This document shows, one piece after another, positions 42,593 to 51,660 of a stretch of DNA of 64,000 nucleotides. The translations under genes and the position numbers were made by a program. The notes beneath the pieces were generated by a model. It had not been told where the DNA came from. It did not search any database and was given only the letters and a program-made list of their open reading frames with translations. The stretch spans positions 1,364,001 to 1,428,000 of the forward strand of contig OZ242210.1 in NCBI GenBank assembly GCA_965206315.1, read 5' to 3'. Within the stretch, counting starts at the first letter, position 1, and each line of letters starts with the position of its first letter. This DNA comes from Bin16 sp965206315. Its GTDB lineage: Bacteria; Chloroflexota; Dehalococcoidia; Lucifugimonadales; Australimonadaceae.

Positions 42593-43563
42593 GGCGGATG
42601 CTCTCGCGAAGCGCTCAAGGGATCTATTGGATGGGCCGCTATCTCGAGCGGACCGAGTGCATGTGCCGCCTGCTGCAACTGCAGACGGAGGCACTGGTAG
42701 ACCGTCCCGCGCGCGACATATACGTCGGATGGCGCAGGCTCTACGGCGTGCTGCGCCGGATACCGCCGGGAGGCGCACTGGTGCTCCCCGAGGGCGACGA
42801 CTTCACGCTCGCGGACTCGTACACGCTCGCCGGGGACCTGACCTTCGAGCGTTCGAACCCGGACTCGGTGTGGAACTGCTTCGCGCAGGGCAGGGAGAAC
42901 GCACGGCAGATGCGCCACTGCATCAGCGGGGAGATGTGGCAGCGTCTCAACCTCGCCTACCTGCGCCTTCGCGACATGGAGATAGAGGACATATGGATGG
43001 CGCTGCCGGAAGGCTTCTACGCAGGGCTGGCGGCCGAGACCGACGCGTTCGACGGCGCTGCCCAGGCGACCATGTACCGTGACGAAGGCTGGAGTTTCCT
43101 CCGCCTGGGCGGCTTCATCGAGCGGGCGCAGTTCGCGCCTGCCCTGCTCCTGCAGCAGTTGGCCATAGATGCGGAGAGCGAGGGCTACGCGGAGGAAGAC
43201 TGGGCGAGCCTGCTGGAGGCCTCTCATGCGCTGGAGGTGTACAACCGGCGCTACGGGGCCGCAGTGCATCCGGCCGCCGCGCTCGATCTGCTGGCAACGG
43301 ACTCACTGTTGCCCGGTTCGGTCTACAGGTCGCTCAGACAGATCTCAGGAGAGTTTGCAACGCTCGGAGCGGGCCCTGGAGCGGACTCCGGGTATGCGGC
43401 CCAGCGGCTCATAGGACGGCTGCTCTCACTCATGCAGAACGAGTGGCCGGACAGCAGGGACCGCGAGGGCTTGCTGCGCCGGGTCCTGAGTGAGGCAACG
43501 AACCTGCACTTCATGATCAACGAGGCCTACTTCGACTACCCGCTCACCGTTCGTGCCGAGTAA
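42589..43563 (+). CDS. alpha-E domain protein (DUF403, COG2307)
   Basis: 324 residues, mostly helical, with the family start MLSRSAQGIYWMGRYLERTE, then YRDEGWSFLRLGGFIERAQF and SEATNLHFMINEAYFDYP. Alpha-E proteins are nearly always encoded with the permuted ATP-grasp protein and often with a transglutaminase-like protein; here the third slot is taken by an MMPL exporter. The GTG at 42589 overlaps the ATP-grasp stop (GTGA); an ATG at 42598 is the alternative. No catalytic motif is established. Confidence 0.92.
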   Translation: MRRMLSRSAQGIYWMGRYLERTECMCRLLQLQTEALVDRPARDIYVGWRRLYGVLRRIPPGGALVLPEGDDFTLADSYTLAGDLTFERSNPDSVWNCFAQGRENARQMRHCISGEMWQRLNLAYLRLRDMEIEDIWMALPEGFYAGLAAETDAFDGAAQATMYRDEGWSFLRLGGFIERAQFAPALLLQQLAIDAESEGYAEEDWASLLEASHALEVYNRRYGAAVHPAAALDLLATDSLLPGSVYRSLRQISGEFATLGAGPGADSGYAAQRLIGRLLSLMQNEWPDSRDREGLLRRVLSEATNLHFMINEAYFDYPLTVRAE

Positions 43564-43583
43564 ATCCCACCAGGAGCCCAACG

Positions 43584-45893
43584 ATGACCGAAGCACTCGC
43601 CCGTATCAGTTCCAGCAGGCCGTGGGTCACCATAGGCTTATGGGTACTGCTCGTGCTGGTTGCCCTCGGGGTCGTTGGCCAACTGCTCCCCACCGCCACT
43701 ACTACTGAGCTTCGCATCATCCCGAGGTTCGGCGAAGTTGGTTCGGTGACGGTCAGTGATCTGCTGGAAGGCAGTCCGATCGAGCCTCCGCCCGCTGAGG
43801 TCGTCATCGTTCACTCGGGAACGTTGACGGTGGACGATAGCGCATTCAGGGCGAAGGTCGAGGAGGTCACCGGCAAGCTCCGGGAGTTGGAGCCTGAAGT
43901 CATACAGGCCAGCACGAACTACTACGAGGTACTGGACGCCGCTCCGCTGGACTCTCTTGCCCTGGTATCAACGGACCGCAGAAGCGCCATCGTGGCCGTC
44001 CAGATGACCGGCACGCTCGGTGAAGCGCTGGAGAACATCGAAGAGGTCATCCACGTCGTAGACGAAGCGGACGGCAGGGACGGCTTCGACGTGCTCATCG
44101 TCGGCGACGTGAGCAGCCGCTTCGAGCAGGCGGAGCTGTCGGCGATGGACCTCGAGCAAGGTGAGCGCATCGGCCTGCCGGTGGCGTTGCTCATCCTCCT
44201 CGTGCTCTTCGGCGCGGTTGTGGCCGCGCTGATACCCGTAGGACTTGCCATCGTCTCGATACTCGTCACGCTGGCCATCGTGTCGGTCATCGGCACCGTC
44301 TTCGGCGAGCTGGTCTTCTTCGTGCTGCTGTGGATAACGATGATCGGCCTTGCGGTGGGGATCGACTACAGTCTCATCGTGGTGTCCCGTTTCAGGGAAG
44401 AGCTGGCTCGCGGCCGGAGCACGCGGGACGCGGTCATCAAGGCCGGAGCGACGGCAAGCCGCACGGTGTTCTTCAGCGGCATGACGGTGGTCATCGCACT
44501 GCTCGGCGTGTTCATCGTCCCGCACACGCTGTTCTTCGCAACCGGCCTCGGCGCCATCCTGGTGGTCATCGTTTCGGTCACGGCGACGCTTACCTTCCTG
44601 CCTGCAGTGCTCACGGTGCTGGGGCCGCGTGTTGATCTTCTGCGGCTTCCGTTCCGCAGGAGTGCGTCAAGTGCGTCTTCAGAGGGACAGCGCGAGGGCT
44701 TCTGGGAGTTCATCACGCGCAAGACGATGCGATACCCCGTCGTCAGCATCATCGTGGTCGGCGGGCTGATGGTCTGGGCGTCGGTGAGCTACTTCGGCAT
44801 CAACACCGGCTTCAACAGCGTCGAGACGTTCCCGGAGGACTCGCACACCCGCGAGGCGTTCACGGCGCTTGAAGAAGACTTCCCGCTCGGGTACGGCTCG
44901 GCGAACCCTGCGAGGATCGTCGTTGTGGGAGACGTCAGTGACCCAGGGGTCGCGAATGCGGTGCAGGCATTCAAGCAGGCCGTGGTCAGCGATCCGGCGG
45001 TTACCGAAGCCCTGCAGAAGATCCAGCAGGCCGTTGAGAGCGACCCCGCTCTCATCGCAGCGCTGCTGCAGAGCAACCCGGAGATACTCAGCAATCCGGC
45101 TGCCGCCGCGCTTCCCACGCGAACGCACGGCAATGTCACCGTTATCGAGGTGCCGGTCCCCGGCGCTCCGAGCGGCGCGGAGGCGTTCGCTCTGATCGAA
45201 CGGCTGCGGGACGACTACATCCCCGCGGCGTTCTCCGGCGTACTGGCAGAGGCGTACGTGGGAGGGATCTCCGCGGAGTTCCTGGACTTCGATACACAGC
45301 TCAGCGCCTACCTGCCCATCATCTTCGCCTTCATCCTGGGCGTGAGCTTCATCCTGCTGCTGGTGGTCTTCCGCTCCATCGTCATCCCCATCAAGGCGAT
45401 CATCATGAACCTGCTCTCGGTCGGCGCGGCCTACGGGTTGATGGTGCTCGTGTTCCAGCATGGCGTAGGGGCAGACATCTTCGGCTTCCAGCAGATCGAG
45501 ACGATAGAGGCGTGGCTGCCGCTGATCCTGTTCGCCATCCTCTTCGGGCTGTCCATGGACTACCACGTCTTCATGCTGAGCCGCATCCGCGAGCGCTACG
45601 ACCAGACGCACGACAACGCCGAGTCCGTGGCGTACGGCCTGCGCTCGACCGCAAGCCTCATCACGGGCGCCGCGCTCATCATGGTGGCGGTGTTCAGCGG
45701 CTTCGCCTCGGGCGACATGGTCGTGAACCAGCAGGCGGGGTTCGGGCTTGCGGTTGCCGTCCTGCTGGACGCAACACTGGTGAGGAGCATCCTCGTTCCG
45801 GCCAGCATGCAACTGCTCGGCGCGCGGAACTGGTACCTGCCGGGATTCCTCAACTGGCTGCCCCAGATACAGGTGGAGGCTGAGGAAGACTAG
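43584..45893 (+). CDS. MMPL/RND-family transporter
   Basis: 769 residues. Two halves each have one leading transmembrane helix, a large extracytoplasmic domain and five further helices. Conserved pore segments are ITMIGLAVGIDYSLIVVSRF in the first half and FAILFGLSMDYHVFMLSRI in the second, with Asp-Tyr pairs as in proton-driven MMPL/RND exporters. The second extracytoplasmic domain includes a helical insert rich in VQAFKQAVVSDPAV-like units. Substrates of MMPL proteins are lipids or hydrophobic compounds. It starts 20 bases after the alpha-E gene with AGGAG upstream, so it may export the product of the ATP-grasp/alpha-E pair. Confidence 0.92.
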   Translation: MTEALARISSSRPWVTIGLWVLLVLVALGVVGQLLPTATTTELRIIPRFGEVGSVTVSDLLEGSPIEPPPAEVVIVHSGTLTVDDSAFRAKVEEVTGKLRELEPEVIQASTNYYEVLDAAPLDSLALVSTDRRSAIVAVQMTGTLGEALENIEEVIHVVDEADGRDGFDVLIVGDVSSRFEQAELSAMDLEQGERIGLPVALLILLVLFGAVVAALIPVGLAIVSILVTLAIVSVIGTVFGELVFFVLLWITMIGLAVGIDYSLIVVSRFREELARGRSTRDAVIKAGATASRTVFFSGMTVVIALLGVFIVPHTLFFATGLGAILVVIVSVTATLTFLPAVLTVLGPRVDLLRLPFRRSASSASSEGQREGFWEFITRKTMRYPVVSIIVVGGLMVWASVSYFGINTGFNSVETFPEDSHTREAFTALEEDFPLGYGSANPARIVVVGDVSDPGVANAVQAFKQAVVSDPAVTEALQKIQQAVESDPALIAALLQSNPEILSNPAAAALPTRTHGNVTVIEVPVPGAPSGAEAFALIERLRDDYIPAAFSGVLAEAYVGGISAEFLDFDTQLSAYLPIIFAFILGVSFILLLVVFRSIVIPIKAIIMNLLSVGAAYGLMVLVFQHGVGADIFGFQQIETIEAWLPLILFAILFGLSMDYHVFMLSRIRERYDQTHDNAESVAYGLRSTASLITGAALIMVAVFSGFASGDMVVNQQAGFGLAVAVLLDATLVRSILVPASMQLLGARNWYLPGFLNWLPQIQVEAEED

Positions 45894-47359
45894 CCGAGGA
45901 ACCGGCGGATCAGGGCGGCCTCTTCGATGAAGTGCCGCGTCCGGGAGGTGCGGTTCCGCACGAGCCCTGCCCAGACCGCGGTGGTCAGCCCTTCGTGCAC
46001 GCGGTCGATTTCCTGGGTGAAGCGTACGAACAGCCGCCGGTAGTCGTCGCCGAGCAGTTGCGTGATGCGCGTCTCGTTCGAGAAGCGCAGGGCGGCGCTG
46101 AGGTCTTCCTGGAGGCTGGGGTATATCTCCCGCAGGTAGGCGAAGTCGTCCTCGTTGAGCGCGGCGAGCCCGAGCAGGTCCGGGGGCACGCCGATGGAGT
46201 AGAGCGTGGCCGCGAATGCGATGGCGCGCGGGAGGGCCACGTCTTCCGCGCCCGGAAGCGTGCGCCCGTAGCCGAAGAGGCCGACGTGCAGTTTGCGCTC
46301 CCGCCTGCGCGGTATGTGAGCGGATACGGAGGCGATGGTGGGGGCGAGCTTGCGCACCTGGTCCTGGTAGGCCGCTCCTGCCCTGTCGATGATGTCGTTG
46401 ACGCGTGCTTCGTCAACCGGCGGAGCGGGTCTGCGCTCGTACGCGTGGAGCTGCCCGATGGCGTCGATCACCTGCTCGCGGGGGTAGTCGAACTTGAACG
46501 CGGACTGCACCGTGAGCGTCTGGACGCTGGGGTATTCGCGGAAGATGCGGTCCACGTTCACGGGGGAGAGGTGCCCCCGGAAGGGCGCCGAGCCTGCACC
46601 GATGATGGGGTAGAGGGGGATGCCCAGTTCGCCCTCGAGGCGGTCCAGCCGGGCGAGGGCGGTCTTGAGCATCAGTTCGGCGCCGACGATGCCGTTGTTC
46701 AGCGCGGGGTCGCTCCGGGCGAGGAAGACGCGCTGGTACTCGACCTCCCACCCCTGCAGGTACTCGCGGACGATGTCGTCCACCGTCATCATCTGCTCCC
46801 GCTCCTCGAAAAGCGGTATGACGCGGATGTGCTTGGGGTAGAAGTCGCCTATCCAGTCGCTGACGGTGCTTCCGTCCGGCAGGTGCCTGCTCTCCTGCCC
46901 GGCGATGAACTGCGCGTAGTAGTCCCGCACCTTGACTATCTGGGCGGCGTTGGTGGTGAAGGGAAGGATGACTTCCTGGATGGGAGGTTCGAGGTCGCCC
47001 TCGTAGAACTCGTTCGCGACGTCGTAGGCGATGGGGATGCCCTGGAGCGCTTCGACGAGGAGCTTGCGCATCTCCAGTTCGATGGAGGGGTTCGGGACGC
47101 GGAGGGTGATGAGGGCGTCGCGCCCCAGTTTCATCTCTTCGGAGAAGTAGCCGGGATAGTGACTGAGCAGTTTCTGGATGACGTGCGTGTCGGTGTCCTT
47201 GCCCTCGGAGTCCCACATCTGCTCGTCGCACCCGAGCGACAGCACGTCGGCGGCTTCGATGATCTCGCCGTCGCCCTTGATAACGCCGTCGATGGCGTAG
47301 GCGGGGGCCTCCGCGTTGTCCGGGTGCTGGGTGCTCATCACTCGCGGGACCAGGGGCAC
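45890..47359 (-). CDS. ppcA: archaeal-type phosphoenolpyruvate carboxylase
   Basis: 489 residues from the GTG at 47359, preferred because AAGGAGG lies 8 bases upstream and the product begins MPLVPRVMSTQHPDNAE, as archaeal enzymes do. The short length (about half of bacterial PEPC), the N-terminal STQHPDN, GCDEQMWDSEGKDTD, and IGAGSAPFRGHLSPVN identify the archaeal-type family (PEPcase_2). It makes oxaloacetate from PEP and bicarbonate to refill the TCA cycle, and is generally insensitive to many regulators of the large form. This type occurs in archaea and scattered bacteria including Chloroflexota. It is convergent with the MMPL gene (4-base overlap of ends). Confidence 0.9.
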   Translation of the reverse strand: MPLVPRVMSTQHPDNAEAPAYAIDGVIKGDGEIIEAADVLSLGCDEQMWDSEGKDTDTHVIQKLLSHYPGYFSEEMKLGRDALITLRVPNPSIELEMRKLLVEALQGIPIAYDVANEFYEGDLEPPIQEVILPFTTNAAQIVKVRDYYAQFIAGQESRHLPDGSTVSDWIGDFYPKHIRVIPLFEEREQMMTVDDIVREYLQGWEVEYQRVFLARSDPALNNGIVGAELMLKTALARLDRLEGELGIPLYPIIGAGSAPFRGHLSPVNVDRIFREYPSVQTLTVQSAFKFDYPREQVIDAIGQLHAYERRPAPPVDEARVNDIIDRAGAAYQDQVRKLAPTIASVSAHIPRRRERKLHVGLFGYGRTLPGAEDVALPRAIAFAATLYSIGVPPDLLGLAALNEDDFAYLREIYPSLQEDLSAALRFSNETRITQLLGDDYRRLFVRFTQEIDRVHEGLTTAVWAGLVRNRTSRTRHFIEEAALIRRFLG

Positions 47360-47653
47360 GGCATGGACCTCCTTCGCGTCAGGGGCATGATACCCGCATG
47401 GCCGTTCCAGCGGGCAAGGCGGCAGCAGGCCATTTAACAGCGCGCAGCACGATGCCAACACAAACTGCCAGGAGTGGGACGAGGAGGGAGGTTTCCGTTT
47501 CGTGCTGCATTCTGTCGCTTTCCCTCGCGGTCCAACCGGCTCGCCACGGACGGCCTCGCTTTGCCCAATCACCAGCGTACCCCGCGCGGGCGGGGGACCG
47601 GGTAAGGGGCAGATGTCACGAATCGTGGGGGAAGGGATCAGACCCCCACTCAA
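47360..47653. other. gap between ppcA and era with a copy of a dispersed ~120-base element
   Basis: From 47502 (GTGCTGCATTCTGTCGCTTTCC) to 47619 (GGGGCAGATGTCAC) this gap holds an element whose two ends recur, in the same order and at similar spacing, at 57854-57978. The middle is GC-rich and less conserved. The rest of the gap shows no gene. Confidence 0.5.
47502..47619. repeat. dispersed intergenic element, copy 1
   Basis: Ends GTGCTGCATTCTGTCGCTTT and GGGGCAGATGTCAC match those at 57854-57978. Both copies lie upstream of a gene start region on the minus strand or downstream of one, in otherwise empty gaps. Confidence 0.5.
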
Positions 47654-48562
47654 CTACAGGGTGCGTTGGATGAAGCCGGCCTTCCGGCGCCACCGCGTGT
47701 TCACCTTCACCCATAGTTCCAGAAAGGCGGGACGCCCCGTGAGCGCTTCGATCTCAGGACGCGCGAGGACACCGACCTCCTTGAGCGCCCCTCCTCCTTT
47801 GCCGATGAGGAGCCGCTTCTGGGAGGGCGTGTCCACGTAGACCACTGTCCGGATGTAGTCCGGCGATTCTCCCTCGCGCTCCTCGAACGTGACGACTTCC
47901 ACGGCCGTGTCATACGGGACCTCGTGGGAGTAGTGTTCGAAGATCTTCTCGCGGACGAGTTCACCCACGAGGAAGCGTGTCGTGCGGTCGGTGAGCATCT
48001 CCGGCGGGAAGAGGGCGTCCTGCTCCGGCAGGTGGGCGCCTATCGCTTCCGCGAGAGGGTCCAGCCCGTCGCGTTGGAGAGCGCTTACGGGCACGATCTC
48101 GGCGAATGGGTGGGTCTCGGCGTAGCGCGCCATGACCGGCAGCAGCTTCTGCTTGGCGATGGTGTCGGTCTTCGTGAGCACGAGCAACGCGGGCACGTCC
48201 ACGGAGGCGATCTGCTCGATGAGCGCTCGTTCGACGTCGCCGGGATAGCGTGGTTCGGCGGCGAGAACGATGGCGTGGGCGTCGCCGAGGGCGCCTGAGA
48301 GCTGGCGCGCCATCGCTGCGTCGAGTTGGTCGCGGCCCTTCCGAAGGAATCCCGGCGTATCGATGAGGGCGGCCTGGAAATCGCTGCCGTTCAGGACGCC
48401 GAGCAGCCTGTGGCGGGTCGTGTGGGGCTTCGCGCTCACGATGGACAGTTTCTGGCCGAGCAGGGCGTTCAGCAGCGTGGACTTGCCGACGTTCGCCCTG
48501 CCGACGATGGCCACGAGCCCGCTGCGGAAGTTGGTGGTCCGGCCGTTCACACTTCCAAGCAT
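47654..48562 (-). CDS. era: GTPase Era
   Basis: 302 residues from the ATG at 48562. G1 is AIVGRANVGKSTLLNALL, the switch region has PHTTRHRLLG, G3 is DTPGF, G4 is TKTD and G5 is VSALQRDG. The C-terminal KH domain has RLLIGKGGGALKEVGVLARPEIEAL. Era binds the 3' end of 16S rRNA and acts in 30S subunit maturation. G4 is TKTD, as in most Era proteins. The upstream frame is open but lacks conserved sequence. It diverges from the RCC1-like lipoprotein gene, 77 bases apart. Confidence 0.95.
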   Translation of the reverse strand: MLGSVNGRTTNFRSGLVAIVGRANVGKSTLLNALLGQKLSIVSAKPHTTRHRLLGVLNGSDFQAALIDTPGFLRKGRDQLDAAMARQLSGALGDAHAIVLAAEPRYPGDVERALIEQIASVDVPALLVLTKTDTIAKQKLLPVMARYAETHPFAEIVPVSALQRDGLDPLAEAIGAHLPEQDALFPPEMLTDRTTRFLVGELVREKIFEHYSHEVPYDTAVEVVTFEEREGESPDYIRTVVYVDTPSQKRLLIGKGGGALKEVGVLARPEIEALTGRPAFLELWVKVNTRWRRKAGFIQRTL

Positions 48563-48580
48563 ACTCGCTCGGCGAAGTCG

Positions 48581-48610
48581 GTGACTCCGGCGTCTCCCGC
48601 TGTGTATAGT
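48581..48610 (+). promoter_or_regulatory. putative promoter of the RCC1-like lipoprotein gene
   Basis: GTGACT (48581-48586), an 18-base spacer and TATAGT (48605-48610), 29 bases before the ATG at 48640. Confidence 0.5.
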
Positions 48611-48639
48611 GACTGTGCCGCGGTCATTCGCGGCCAACG

Positions 48640-50130
48640 ATGCGTATCTTCCACACTCGTTTCCCAAGCACCTTTGTCATCGCAGTCCTTCTGCTGCTCG
48701 TGCTTGCCGCGTGTGGCGAGTCGGGTCCGGGGATCGTGCAGTTCGAAGCGCGCGCGACTCCTGAAGGGCCCACCATTCCGACACCGACCCCCACGCCCGC
48801 GCCTTCTCCGACAGCAACACCAACGCCGGAGCCGACGGCGACCCCCACCCCGGCGCCGACCGACACGCCCACGCCGACTCCCATGCACACGCCGACGCCG
48901 GACGAGCCGGGGATACTCACGCCGCAACCGGACGTCTCCATCGTCATGCAGGGGGAGACCGTCATCAGCGCCGGTGACCGCCATACGTGTGCGCTCCCGC
49001 CCGGTGGAACGCCCGTCTGCTGGGGCAGCAACAGCGTGGGACAGGCGATGCCCATCGCCTTCCTCCCGCTCAGGACGATAAGCAGCGGCAACAACCACTC
49101 CTGCGGACTTTCCCTGGAGGGAGCGGCCATCTGCTGGGGCGGTGATGCCTTCGGCCAGATCAACGCTCCCACCGATCAGATGTTCCTGGCGCTGAGCAGT
49201 GGCGACGATTTCACGTGCGCGCTCACTTTCGACGGCACCCCGGTCTGCTGGGGCGGTCAGGGGATCACGCCTCCCGATGGGGAGAAGTTCACCCAGATCA
49301 GCAGTGGAGGACGCCATGCGTGCGGACTCCGCCTGGACGGCAGTGCGGTCTGCTGGGGAGACGACGCGGATGGGAAGCTGAACCCACCGGCGGGGGCGTT
49401 CTTCGCTATCGCGAGCGGTGGCGACCACACGTGCGCGCTCAATGCCCAGGGTAACGCGGTCTGCTGGGGCAGCGACAGCTCCGGTCAGCGGACGAACGCA
49501 CCGGTCGACGTCGCGTTCCTCTCCATCAGCAGCGGCGGGTCGCACTCCTGCGGCCTGCGCGGCGACGGGACCGCGTCCTGCTGGGGAGACTGGGGCGGCG
49601 CCGAGGTCCCGACCGATGCCTTCTTCCAGATCAGTTGTGGCCGGAACTACGCCTGCGGCACGGTGAATGGAGTCCGGGAGTGCACCGGTGAAGTGCACAC
49701 GTGCGGAGTGACCTTCGAGGGCACCGCGGTCTGTTGGGGAGATGACGGCGCTGGACAGTCCACCCCGCCCACGAGCCTGACCAGTCCGGGGCAGCCGGTT
49801 GACGGGACGGACAGTGAAGCCACGCCGGAGCCGGACGGGGGGTTGGTCGTGGACGGCGAGGTGATACCTCCGCCGCCCGCCATACCGGGCGTTCCGCCGC
49901 CGGATACAGCCACAATAGCGCCCGAGTCGACATCTACAGGCGGAGAAGAGGTACCCTCGCCACCGGCCATACAGGGTGTTCCCTCGCCTGGTACAGGAAC
50001 TCCGACGCCTGAGCCGACGATACCCCCACCGCCAGCTGTGCCGGGTGTTCCCTCACCCGGAACAGGAACTCCGACTCCCGAACCGACGATACCGCCACCG
50101 CCTGTTGTACCGGGGGTACCGTCTCCCTAG
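48640..50130 (+). CDS. surface lipoprotein with RCC1-like cysteine repeats and Pro/Thr-rich low-complexity tails
   Basis: 496 residues. The signal peptide ends in the lipobox LAAC (Cys near 25). A Thr-Pro-rich spacer (about 45-88) follows. Then come about eight ~37-residue repeats, each with paired cysteines in the pattern HTC-A/G-L...G-x-x-V-CWG, related to RCC1/BNR beta-propeller repeats; the seventh is degenerate. The paired Cys suggest one disulfide per blade. The C-terminal ~110 residues are proline-rich, with a 23-residue unit (PPPPAVPGVPSPGTGTPTPE) repeated two to three times. It is probably an extracellular, membrane-anchored beta-propeller for binding. The ligand is unknown. Confidence 0.85.
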   Translation: MRIFHTRFPSTFVIAVLLLLVLAACGESGPGIVQFEARATPEGPTIPTPTPTPAPSPTATPTPEPTATPTPAPTDTPTPTPMHTPTPDEPGILTPQPDVSIVMQGETVISAGDRHTCALPPGGTPVCWGSNSVGQAMPIAFLPLRTISSGNNHSCGLSLEGAAICWGGDAFGQINAPTDQMFLALSSGDDFTCALTFDGTPVCWGGQGITPPDGEKFTQISSGGRHACGLRLDGSAVCWGDDADGKLNPPAGAFFAIASGGDHTCALNAQGNAVCWGSDSSGQRTNAPVDVAFLSISSGGSHSCGLRGDGTASCWGDWGGAEVPTDAFFQISCGRNYACGTVNGVRECTGEVHTCGVTFEGTAVCWGDDGAGQSTPPTSLTSPGQPVDGTDSEATPEPDGGLVVDGEVIPPPPAIPGVPPPDTATIAPESTSTGGEEVPSPPAIQGVPSPGTGTPTPEPTIPPPPAVPGVPSPGTGTPTPEPTIPPPPVVPGVPSP

Positions 50131-50138
50131 CGCTCTGC

Positions 50139-51269
50139 CTACTCGCCGCGGAGGCGGGGGATGAACTCCGCCATCTGCGATTCCGTCCCGGACTTCGCGA
50201 GCGTCTCGACGAACATGTCGTGGATGATGGGGTCTTCGTCCTCGTACTCGATCTGCCCGCCGCCCTGCTTCACGTCCACGTCGGTCTCGCCCTCCATCGC
50301 GACGCCGAGCGAGAAGTAGTACTTCTGGCTGCCCCATCGGAACGCGAGGTAGCGTGCGGGAGTCGCGCCGCCGTTGAAGTGCTGGTGGAACCAGCCGTTC
50401 GGGGGCACGACGAGCGATCCGGGCTTCCAGTCGACGCGTTCCATGCCGTCGTGGGGGCTGCCGTGGGACGGCCAGAGGAGCGAGTAGCCCTCGCCCTTGA
50501 TGATGATGACGTGCGCGCCCGGGCCGTGCCGGTGCGCCTTCTTGTACGTGCCGACAGGGAACTGCGAGACGTGGGCGGTCTGAGTCTGGTCGGCGAGCTC
50601 GAACTTGATGTGCGCTCCCCCTGCTCCCCGCTCCTTCCAGGAGAACGTCGTGAATGTCTCGATGTCGGGCACGAAGTTGGTCTCCCAGGCGTTGGTGCGT
50701 CCTGTGGTAGCGGTCCACATCCTGCCCTCGCCCTGGAACTGTTTGGGGTTGCCGATGCGGTCTTCGAAGACGTAAGGGTTGTTGAAGACGAAGCCCTCGT
50801 TGTGGAAGAGGTTCATCGTGATGGGGGCGGTGGTGACCGCGACGAAGCGGGCAGGCTCCGAGCCGCTGCCGTTCATGTGCTGGTGCCAGACGTTGATGGG
50901 AATGGAGAAGACGCTGCCGCGCTTCCACTCGAAGCTGACCCGGCTGTTGGGGTCGTCCCCGACGAGGGTCGCGCCGCGCCCTTCGAGCACGTAGATGTTC
51001 TTCTCGAAGATGTGCTTCTCCGGCGCCATCTTGCCGCCCGGCGGGATCTCGGCGACGTAGGCGCCGTTGGTGTCGCCGGCGCCGTCGAGGTTGATGTACG
51101 TGCCGAGGCAGTTCAGGCGCGCCCACGGTTTGACCTCGACGGTGCGCAGGTCGTCCACCGCGAAGCCGGTGATGACGGGTATGCCCTCCTTCTCCTGGAA
51201 GGCGCGGTAGGCGTTGTACTTGACGATGCGGTCGAAGTCGGGACGTGCCTCCGGCGTGGATGTTGTCAT
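50139..51269 (-). CDS. double-cupin protein (gentisate 1,2-dioxygenase-like)
   Basis: 376 residues with two cupin domains. The first has MAPEKHIFEKNIYVLEGRG and INVWHQHMNG; the second has KKAHRHGPGAHVIIIKGEGY and PNGWFHQHFNGG, with intact His and Glu metal ligands. The bicupin layout resembles gentisate/1-hydroxy-2-naphthoate dioxygenases and other bicupin oxygenases, but the substrate is uncertain. The ATG at 51269 has GAGGAG upstream. It is cytoplasmic and convergent with the lipoprotein gene. Confidence 0.8.
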   Translation of the reverse strand: MTTSTPEARPDFDRIVKYNAYRAFQEKEGIPVITGFAVDDLRTVEVKPWARLNCLGTYINLDGAGDTNGAYVAEIPPGGKMAPEKHIFEKNIYVLEGRGATLVGDDPNSRVSFEWKRGSVFSIPINVWHQHMNGSGSEPARFVAVTTAPITMNLFHNEGFVFNNPYVFEDRIGNPKQFQGEGRMWTATTGRTNAWETNFVPDIETFTTFSWKERGAGGAHIKFELADQTQTAHVSQFPVGTYKKAHRHGPGAHVIIIKGEGYSLLWPSHGSPHDGMERVDWKPGSLVVPPNGWFHQHFNGGATPARYLAFRWGSQKYYFSLGVAMEGETDVDVKQGGGQIEYEDEDPIIHDMFVETLAKSGTESQMAEFIPRLRGE

Positions 51270-51293
51270 GATGCTCCTCCTCAGCGATTGTGC

Positions 51294-51644
51294 TCACACG
51301 GCTGAAGCTTGCGCGAACCATTCATGCTTCGCCGGGTTTGCCGTCTCCGGCAGGAGGTTGGTAGACATGGCGTTGAGGCCGCTTACCGAAACCTCCTGTT
51401 CTTGGGAATAACTTACGAAGACGACGCTGGCCGGGGCAAGTGCGTCCGCCTTCTCCAGGGCTGCCTGCCTGATGAAGGTCGCTAATTTCTCCCCTGCCTG
51501 TTCAGCTCCAAGCCGTACGCGCCTGAACTCCGGGACTTTGAACGGGACGCTCACGATTGTCCTTTGAGACTGAGGCCCTCGTTCCACTGGTACGGGGTGC
51601 TCGAAGTCCCAGTTGCCGGGGTCCTGAAGTTCTTCGTCGTTCAT
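51294..51644 (-). CDS. putative antitoxin (BrnA-like, ribbon-helix-helix type)
   Basis: 116 residues from an ATG with AGGGAGGAAG upstream. A short acidic N-terminus precedes a region, TIVSVPFKVPEFRRVRLGAE followed by KLATFIRQAALEKADAL, with the beta strand plus two helices of ribbon-helix-helix DNA-binding antitoxins. The C-terminal ~40 residues (VSYSQEQEVSVSGLNAM onward) are unfamiliar. It lies 16 bases after the BrnT-like gene, in the toxin-then-antitoxin order of BrnTA. The assignment rests on context and fold pattern, not on a strong motif. Confidence 0.5.
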   Translation of the reverse strand: MNDEELQDPGNWDFEHPVPVERGPQSQRTIVSVPFKVPEFRRVRLGAEQAGEKLATFIRQAALEKADALAPASVVFVSYSQEQEVSVSGLNAMSTNLLPETANPAKHEWFAQASAV

Positions 51645-51660
51645 CTCTTCCTCCCTGGCG

